This document shows positions 57,232-64,000 of a stretch of 64,000 nucleotides of DNA, one piece after another; position 1 is the stretch's first letter, and the number at the start of each line of letters is the position of its first letter. The DNA is from Ciona savignyi. Lineage: Eukaryota > Chordata > Ascidiacea > Phlebobranchia > Cionidae. The translations under genes and the position numbers were made by a program. The notes under the pieces are model-generated. The model worked only from the letters and a program-made list of their open reading frames with translations, made no database searches and had not been told where the DNA came from. The stretch covers positions 231,773 to 295,772 of the forward strand of contig CH003422.1 in the NCBI GenBank assembly GCA_000149265.1, written 5' to 3'.

Positions 57232-57708
57232 TTAGACGTTTCGTAATTTAACAACATGTTGTATTCTGACAGATGCAGAAGCAATAACAATCATCCCAAA
57301 GTCGGAAAGTGGTGTTAAACATGACGCTTCGGTCATTAGTATAAGCATTTTTAGTGCAAACTTTCTATACATATTTTGAATGCATTTTGCAACTTGATTA
57401 CGAAAATCGATGATAGAAATTCCATTAGATAAATTTAAAAAAAAATTGTTCCGTCTGGTCAAATCTATGAAAGTATTCATAATACAATCCACCATATTAG
57501 GCGGATAATCAAAATAGATGTGCACACAATGATAAAAGTATGAAACTTGAGAGTGGAAAAATGGAAATGCCCTAAAGTGAAATTCCGAACTCCGGAAATC
57601 GTGATGGGACAAGCAAGGTCTTTTTAAGTTTCCAATCCATGGAGGGGTGCAGTTTTTAACCACTCTATCTATCTTGCTGGTTTTACTTTTATGTTGTACA
57701 GTCGTCAT
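57232..57708 (-). CDS. Hypothetical 158-residue intronless ORF
   Basis: An ATG-started ORF of 158 codons, unusually long for this AT-rich non-coding background. It contains PPWIGNLKRPCLSHHDF, SYFYHCVHIYFDYPPNM and a moderately hydrophobic C-terminal half (KMLILMTEASC, GMIVIASASV). I recognise no family, signal peptide or clear membrane span, and there is no obvious splice-site context. It may be a lineage-specific single-exon gene or a chance ORF. Confidence 0.3.
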   Translation of the reverse strand: MTTVQHKSKTSKIDRVVKNCTPPWIGNLKRPCLSHHDFRSSEFHFRAFPFFHSQVSYFYHCVHIYFDYPPNMVDCIMNTFIDLTRRNNFFLNLSNGISIIDFRNQVAKCIQNMYRKFALKMLILMTEASCLTPLSDFGMIVIASASVRIQHVVKLRNV

Positions 57709-57924
57709 ATTGTTTAAGAAACATCAGTGAGTTAAATATGTTTCGGTACTTTAAGCTGCAGACAACGTTGTCGAAAATTGTGCGCGAGAAGGTAGCCTAT
57801 TCCTACTAGTGGCATATATGGCAGTTAGTTTTCTGCAAAATCTTCGAAGACAAAGATCAAGTCCATTCAAAATTGTCAGAACGGTAGGTCGCGAAGAATC
57901 ACGTGATTTTTTTATCTTAGGATA

Positions 57925-58165
57925 TTTAGGTTTACCCTCATGAATAAAAAAAAACAGGGGGTTAACACACGGGCAATCGTCAGATTACCTCGCGCCCACC
58001 GTCGGGTTACCGAAACTATTGCAGTTTGTTGCGTATGTTTCACCTGTTCCTTCAATTTAGTAGAACCCATTAAGCCGCTGGGTTTACAGACTAGCTAGCG
58101 ACCAGTTTTGAACCTGCAACCCTTCGGTTGAAAGGCGACGCACTAGATTAACCTGTCGGACACGA
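57925..58165 (-). mobile_element. SINE family 1, near full length
   Basis: TTTACCCTCATGAATAAA, GTTAACACACGGGCAATCG, CTCGCGCCCACCGTCGGG, CATTAAGCCGCTGGG and the tRNA-like head (GAAAGGCGACGCACTA) in reverse order. Confidence 0.8.
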
Positions 58166-58471
58166 GGAGTTTCTAGGCAGATATCCTACACGATAAGTTA
58201 GTGAGACGTCATAACTTCGGGAAGTCCCGGATGGACACAATTTACAGCTACGACTATTAAAGGCCCAATAAAGGCGCAAACAAGCTACGGAAACCACTCG
58301 CATTGTTCTGTTATTTCCTGTAATCATTACTTACGATATAATTTCTATAGCACAGTGAATACAAAGTATTATACCAAAACACAACAAATAATATGGTAAT
58401 TACATCACAAAAGGTTATTTTAGAACCATTGTGGTAGAACAATGGAAGAAAAACAAATATAATATGGTGGT
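58166..58471. other. Intergenic spacer
   Basis: AT-rich DNA 3' of the membrane-protein exons. Nothing recognised. Confidence 0.5.
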
Positions 58472-59141
58472 TTATAAACCAACCTCACTATGTCGAAACG
58501 TATGGTGCATTACATGGTTAGTAGAAGATAGCATACGCTTTGCATTTTCTACCACGTGGTGTCCTTCTAACATCTCTGCATACAATTTCTCCAAGTTGGG
58601 TGCATTGTTTTGTAACAATGGGTTAACAACAGGAGTACTTATAGGATCCACATTTCCCCCCTTTTCATTGGCATCTCCAACAAATGCAAGGTACTTATCA
58701 TCAAACTTTGAATATCTGCTCGTTCTGCTGCAGGCAAGGTCCGAGTGATGTGACCGAGTTGGATGATCATCACCCATCGTCCGATGATCCACATTATCTT
58801 TAACCTTGTACACAGTTGATTTATTGCACTCTGGGTGATAAGATTTGTATCCTGGGTAGAATTGAAAAGTTCAGTGGATACCGGATTTAAATGAAAAACA
58901 ATCCAAACTTACCAATACAACTTGTGGTTGTTCCACTGCATAGAGAGCGATGTGTGTTAAGGCCATTACCTTCAGCAATTCTGTCTGGCTCAATTAGAAT
59001 GTCCACTTTTTCATCTGCAAGATAAGGAATGATCCAACCATAAACTCGTAACACTACAGCTGGAAAAACTATAATACCAGCCAATACTAAACACACTTTA
59101 ATAGATCCACCTATTGTGAGCAATGGGCATGCAACAGTATT
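58472..59141 (-). CDS. Single-pass membrane protein, last two exons (start not found)
   Basis: Exons 59141-58913 and 58851-58472 join in phase 1 with good sites (GTAAGT donor, TACCCAG acceptor) and end at a stop codon at 58472-58474. Together they encode about 202 residues. The first exon opens in phase 0 (NTVACPLLTIGG) after a TTTGTCAG acceptor and has no ATG, so an upstream exon is needed. It carries one strong hydrophobic stretch (VCLVLAGIIVFPAVVLRVYGWII) followed by an acidic segment. The rest is polar, with His-rich patches (DDHPTRSHHSD) and a helical end (NLEKLYAEMLEGHHVVENAKRML). No family recognised. It starts only 73 bp after the stop of the kinase on the same strand, so it could be an alternative 3' end of that gene; see the finding. 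Confidence 0.55.
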
Positions 59142-59213
59142 CTGACAAATGCATGGTTTGTGTAATATTTACTTCCATTTTTCCTTCCAGATATCAAAAT
59201 GATTATTTCGTAT

Positions 59214-62005
59214 CTATGTACCATAATATTGATTTCCCAACTCAGTTTGTGGAATCGAATATTTGCATGTCATTTCTGATGTTGATACTCTTTGCACACC
59301 GTCCGCATCCATGTCCAGCAGCCAATCCTGTGGCAGCATCATCGTCTCTAGCTCAACTAAAATCTCCTGCAATGCGGGTGGGATCGTAACAAGAGGTGTT
59401 GAGACTCAGCATGTGGAAGCGGGTAATTGTTGCAGATCTTACACTTCAGATGTGCAATTCCAACACACCGCTGGTAGTTTGTAATGTTACTTACAAGGAC
59501 AGTTGATCAATGTGATTTGCATAACTGATACATCGTGTATCATTGTTTGTACCAACTATAACCACACGGTCACACCAGTATTGGTTCCAACCAACCTTGA
59601 ATGTTGGGCGTTGCAGGTATGAGGTTGCGCAACATTTGGTGATCAATTTTTGGAAAGAACATGGGAGATTGGTGGGAATCCTCATTCTTCCTTTATTCTG
59701 CAGCATACTAAACACCTGGTGATCAATCAATATCAATCACTGAATATCATTTGTCATATTTGCTAGTAATAAGCCACTCACACATAATGTAATACTTTTC
59801 AATAACGTCACTAGGGCAAATTACATTATGGCTACTGTGTTAAACCGTTGTAAAATGTATCATTATTTATAGAACAAACACAGGATTATTTTAATTGACA
59901 GTTTCCTTAATTATTGCCCATGAGTTTGGTGGGGGCTTGGTAGAGTGGAATATAACAATAACCTACATCATTAAACAAACAGTAGGCCTACCACTTGTAC
60001 AGCAGTACAAGATAAGCAAAGGCCGGAAACTACCACATATTGAACCACGTATCATAAATGAGTTGGAAGAATACTATGTATTACCTCAGTAGCATGTGTC
60101 CCATCCATTACCTCATGTCCACCAGACATCTCCAGTAGTAGAACAGCAAAGGCATAGACATCTGCTTTGGTTGTTAATTTAGCAGGTGACCCAAGCAACT
60201 CTGGTGCAACGTACATGAGGTTGGTTGTGCTGCCGAGGCCACATTGTAATCTGGAGAAGAAAAACTTCAAAAAGGGCTAACTTTTACCATTAGTTAGTTT
60301 ATAATTGGTTAACAATGCTTTAACCATATATAACATAAAGATATAAGTATAAGTTGTAGTTTAAATGTATGCATGCGACACTAAAAAGACAATACAATCG
60401 AAAACATGAGCTGATAGATTAGTCCCTACAAAGTAATAGTTTTAATTATTAATTACTTGATTTTTGAGAATCCATAATCGGCTAACTTAGCAAGTCCGGA
60501 TGAGTGGATAAGAACATTGGATGGCCGAAGGTTCAGATGTAGAACTGGTGGTTTCTGGTTGTGAAGGTAAGCAAGCCCGTGTGACACATCGCGTGCTATT
60601 CGGAAGTAACTGGCTGGCTCCAACTTTGTGCCTGGGAGGCAACATTACAGAATTTTAGTAACTTTTCAATTTGGTTTTATAGAAAGGCAATGTACAGGGT
60701 GGTCAATAAGTTATGTGTTAGTTGTAACATCTCGGGCAGAATCATGTTTTTAATATGGCAACACGGTGTACAAGCTTCATATTTTTAAACTTAATTTAAA
60801 TTTCAAAGTTTCTTATTTTATATTTCATTATAATTTCTCAATTACTTTATTGAACAATATAGATAAAATAGGCCTAATGATACTTATAAAATTTTATTTC
60901 AGCGATGTAATAAGAATCATAACAATATTTGTGTACAAAGCCATCATTTGCAGATTATACCATCTACATATTTGTAAAATGAAGAAACCTGTTCATAGAG
61001 TTTGACCAACCATAGTGATTCAAAGAACATATCAAACCAACACAGGTGATTTTATTTACCAGAAAATCTTGGTTTAAGAAAATCTTGCAATGATTTGCCG
61101 GAAATAAGTTCACTTATTATGAGCGGCTCCATGGCTGTTATAGAGACCCCCACAAGTCTCACCAGGTTCTTATGTACAAGAGGAAGAAGTATCCGAGCTT
61201 CGGCCAGCATGTAACTTTGATCCGACGATGTCCCCACCAAACTCAGCTTAATCAACTTCTTCACAGCAACATTTTTACCATTATACCATCCTGAATAAAC
61301 CACAGTCGAGTTGCCTTCCCCAATCACATCAGCATTGTAATAATTTAATTCGTCTGAGAAAATTTCCGGGGACTTTTGGTAAACTTCCTGCTTTTTAACC
61401 AATTTTAACTGTGATTGTAACTTCAACACTTTTCTTTTGTATTTTTCGTTTTCTTTAACCAAATTTTTAATGATAGAAGTGGGGTCCTCATTGGCTGGAC
61501 ATGGTTGACATTCCATGTACACAGATGGACATTTCTTATTTCCTTCCGTTACGTTAAAAACAGACTTTTCTTCTTGGGTTGATAAAGCGTTAGCAGAGTT
61601 AACATTGGAATGGATCTCTGGTGAACTCGGCTCGATGCCACCAACTGGACAACTGCGCTGTAGCATATTTTTCCCCATTTGGTCGCGGAAATCAAGTTGA
61701 CACAGTTTTAACTGTTCAATTTGAGACTCCAAATCTCGACATAGCTTTCTGGCTTCAACCAAGTGGTCGTATTGAACTTCTTGATTCACATCAGTTTTAT
61801 CACTTCTGGGTGAGTTGCTTTCAGAGTTTTGTACTGGTAGCTCTATAGGTGAAAGAATCTTTTCACATTGTTTTATACAGTTTTCTTTATCCACCATGTG
61901 TTTTGATTGTGTTTTGGTTTTTCTTTTTTTAGAGACATTTTCCTTTTCCTTGTTTCTTCGTTCTGAAGATAGGGTTGATTTCATAAATCGAGCACTGTTC
62001 GGCAT
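59214..62005 (-). CDS. TKL-like protein kinase with coiled-coil N-terminus and altered HRD motif
   Basis: Exons, right to left: 62005-61060, 60631-60457, 60250-60085, 59715-59596, 59366-59214. They sum to 520 codons (519 residues), phases consistent. Residues 1-70 are very basic (SERRNKEKENVSKKRK). Coiled-coil-prone helices lie near 85-107 and 180-210 (NEKYKRKVLKLQSQLKLV). The kinase domain starts near 219: glycine loop IGEGNSTVVYSG, VAVKK (Lys249), alpha-C Glu in MLAEAR, then HLNLRPSN (347-354) in place of HRDLKPxN, DYG (367-369) in place of DFG, and APELL and RPTF motifs. The catalytic-loop Asp is Asn349, so phosphotransfer is probably weak or absent while nucleotide binding may remain. The nearest style is TKL (MLK, LRRK, RIPK-like); I cannot place it further. 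The ATG chosen is the first in frame. Confidence 0.82.
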
Positions 62006-62149
62006 ATTTCCTGTTTCACATTTTATCCTTAACAATCATTAATGATTGTTAATTAAAATAGAAAAAAAACAGGTTTCAAAGTTGTTATTGAGTTAGTTAA
62101 TTATGTTACAATTAAGTCGGTATAATATCTGGTTCTGTCTTAAAAGTCA

Positions 62150-62375
62150 AATGATTAGATTACCTAGCGCCCAATGCCAGGTTACCAGAGCTATTGCAGT
62201 GTGTTGTTTATGATACAAACGTTTCTTCAACTTGGTAGAACCCATTAATCTGCTGGGTTTAGGCAACGTCCATTAAGTGCACAACTTACTAGATAGCGAC
62301 CAGTTTCGAACCTGCAACATTTCGTTATAAGGCATCGCACTAAAACACCAGACTAACCGGTTGGTTGGTTGGTGT
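62150..62375 (-). mobile_element. SINE family 1, near full length
   Basis: AGATTACCTAGCGCCCAATG, GCTATTGCAGTGTGTTG, GTAGAACCCATTAATCTGC, CTAGATAGCGACCAGTTTCG and GGCATCGCACTAAA in reverse order. Confidence 0.75.
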
Positions 62376-62884
62376 CATTTTTATAATAATATATTATTTG
62401 GACGTCTTGGTGATCTAAATTCAGCTTAATATAAACGAGTTTCAATACCACCACTTTGCGCCCTTTCAGCTGACCGCCAATGAGCTACTGCCAGACATTT
62501 AGATATACATAGGCCTACAAACTATGTTGAATGAATCGGTCTTACTCACTGTACCGACTGGAACGATATTTTATACTATTTTATAATTAAATTCCTCGAT
62601 CAAATTTGTTTGATATTTAGCATTTTCCATATTGGTATGGGCTTCACTTACTCACAATAAACAGGCAGAAATACAGCAATACATTAATACAATATAATGT
62701 TTTGTATAAACCGCCATGTCACGCATCAATGAGATTACAGGCGTTTCCGGTCGAAAATAGGCAAAACTCCGACAGGTTATAGCCAGGGAGTAAATATGTT
62801 ATTTTTTTAAAATTGATTTTGGTCAAGTAAAGTATTTTGTAAAATTATGTCAAGTCCAGTCATTGACTTGAGTCGTTACAACAC

Positions 62885-63170
62885 GGTTGGTCTAGCCTCT
62901 AGCGGTAAAGTGCGTCGCCTTTCAATCGAAAAGGTTGCAGGTGCGAAACTGGTCGCTAGCTAGTCGGTTGTGTCCTTGGGCAAGGCACTTTACGAACATT
63001 GCCTGAACCCAGCGGATTAATGGGTTCTACCAAATTAAAGGAACGTGTCTATCATATATATACAACACACAGCAATAGCTCCGTTAACCCGACGATGGGC
63101 GCGAGGTGATATGACGATTGCCCGTGTGATAACCCCCTTGGATTTCCCGTTCATGGGGATAGTAAATGCA
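62885..63170 (+). mobile_element. SINE family 1, best full-length copy
   Basis: The tRNA-like head has an A box (CTAGCGGTAAAGTGCGTCGC) and B box (GGTTGCAGGTGCGAAACTGG), then CTAGTCGGTTGTGTCCTTGG, CCAGCGGATTAATGGG, TACAACACACAGCAATAGC, CCCGACGATGGGCGCGAGG and ATTGCCCGTGTGATAAC. It serves as the reference for the other copies. Confidence 0.85.
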
Positions 63171-63484
63171 ACTACAACAGTAACAATTACAAAAGAAAGA
63201 ACGCCGCAACAATTGGAAAATTATATCAAAGATTAAACCAGGTCCAGAAGAGCAATAATCAAGGGCAAGTATCTAATTTCAATGTAACAACAAAATTCAC
63301 ATCGTTTGATTTGATAACTGTGCTTTGGAAACACTAGCCTACAGGTCTAGATTTTGTACATGAGATGATACACAAACCGTGCCAGATGGTCAGAATGGCG
63401 CGTTTTTGACTATGCAAACCGATCTCGCTATACAGAGGTCGACAAAGATGTCAATAAGATGTAGGGTCATAGATAGGAAGCACA

Positions 63485-63565
63485 TTCTTGTTTATCCCCT
63501 AAATGGTATGTTCAAATCAAACCAGTATGGTTAATACTCTGGCAATCGTCCGATCACTTTTTGAA
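63485..63565 (-). mobile_element. SINE family 1 fragment
   Basis: TTATCCCCTAAATGG, GGTTAATACTCTGGCAATCG and CCGATCACTTTTT, the reverse of the SINE 3' end. Confidence 0.5.
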
Positions 63566-63742
63566 GCGATATGCAACGTGCGAAACTCCGTCTTTCATTA
63601 ACTATAAAGTTGTACCAACCTTTGTTTAAAATAAAAAATATATATATAAATTTGGTTTCGCGAGGGCAATCCCGGTGGCAACAAAAACCGAAGATGCTGC
63701 AAAGTTGACCAAGAAAACTATTTGTCCAATTAAAGCACTTAC

Positions 63743-64000
63743 AGGATATGCAAAATACGTACGTGAGACATTTTGACGAAATTAACAAAAAGAAATTTTT
63801 CAGCTGCAACAAATGTGATCACCCCGCACCAAATTGCCAATAAACCTGTACGTTCGTGAAGAGTCCAAAGTTGGAGGTGAGAATAACTTAATCGTGCTCT
63901 ACTGTTGGTTAAAAGTGATACGGCTACGGGTGAAAATATTATATCCCGCGAAGTTTGGTCTACTAACATAATTCCGACAGTGATCACACAATGCCTATTA
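63743..64000 (-). CDS. Possible exon of a membrane protein, cut by the window edge
   Basis: The minus-strand frame is open to the window edge and ends at a strong donor (ATCCT|GTAAGT). It encodes hydrophobic segments (ITVGIMLVD, TGLLAIWCGVITFVAA) and a polar loop (LLTNSRARLSYSHLQLW). The downstream acceptor near 63706 gives two competing frames, so I cannot follow it. No family recognised; the exon itself is tentative. Confidence 0.35.

Larger units (their letters stand above)
62006..63742. other. Region 5' of the kinase, rich in SINEs
   Basis: It should contain the kinase promoter. Otherwise it is dominated by two near-complete SINE family 1 copies in opposite orientation and a third fragment. 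A short 3' exon candidate of the next gene may lie just left of 63706 (acceptor CAACTTTGCAG on the minus strand), but its frame is ambiguous. Confidence 0.5.

Overview
The window is animal (eukaryotic) genomic DNA. It is AT-rich, with many short introns using canonical GT-AG boundaries, tRNA-derived SINEs and hAT-type miniature transposons. The protein set (PTEN, a Kv beta subunit, a complete BK/Slo1 channel, an ALP/Zasp-type PDZ protein, a CNBD2-like protein) and the compact introns fit an invertebrate chordate. A tunicate of the Ciona type is my best guess, but it is inferred from style and not proven by a marker.

Layout. 1-4.4 kb is a nested tandem array of a large repeat. 4.4-8.8 kb is AT-rich DNA with a relic of that repeat and a hAT MITE. 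8.9-10.2 kb holds a PTEN whose whole coding region is one exon (+). 12.1-15.2 kb holds a PDZ plus ZM-motif protein (+), which converges with a type II transmembrane trypsin-like protease (-, 17.5-15.3 kb). 20.7-21.7 kb is a Kv beta subunit in one exon (+). 25.2-23.1 kb is a three-exon protein with two membrane segments (-). After a gene-poor 8 kb, 33.7-45.4 kb carries the BK channel (+, 27 exons recovered plus an alternative last exon; the exon with the start codon was not found).

From 45.8 kb to the right edge every gene I could build is on the minus strand. In order of coordinate they are: a four-exon gene for a 174-residue unknown protein; a seven-exon divergent 7TM receptor; a twelve-exon CNBD2-like cyclic-nucleotide-binding protein; a doubtful 158-codon intronless ORF; a membrane protein lacking its first exon; a TKL-like kinase with an altered HRD motif; and the edge of another possible membrane protein.

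I built the multi-exon models by hand from splice sites and reading phase. In each complete model the exon lengths sum to a multiple of three and the phases agree at every junction. I could not run alignments, so family names rest on recognised motifs. Three genes touch potassium-channel or phosphoinositide signalling (PTEN, Kv beta, BK), but the sequence does not show that they act together. I found no prokaryote-like system, CRISPR array or clear horizontal transfer. The less described items are the 174-residue protein, the divergent receptor, the possible pseudokinase with a membrane-segment exon pair directly downstream, and the nested repeat array.
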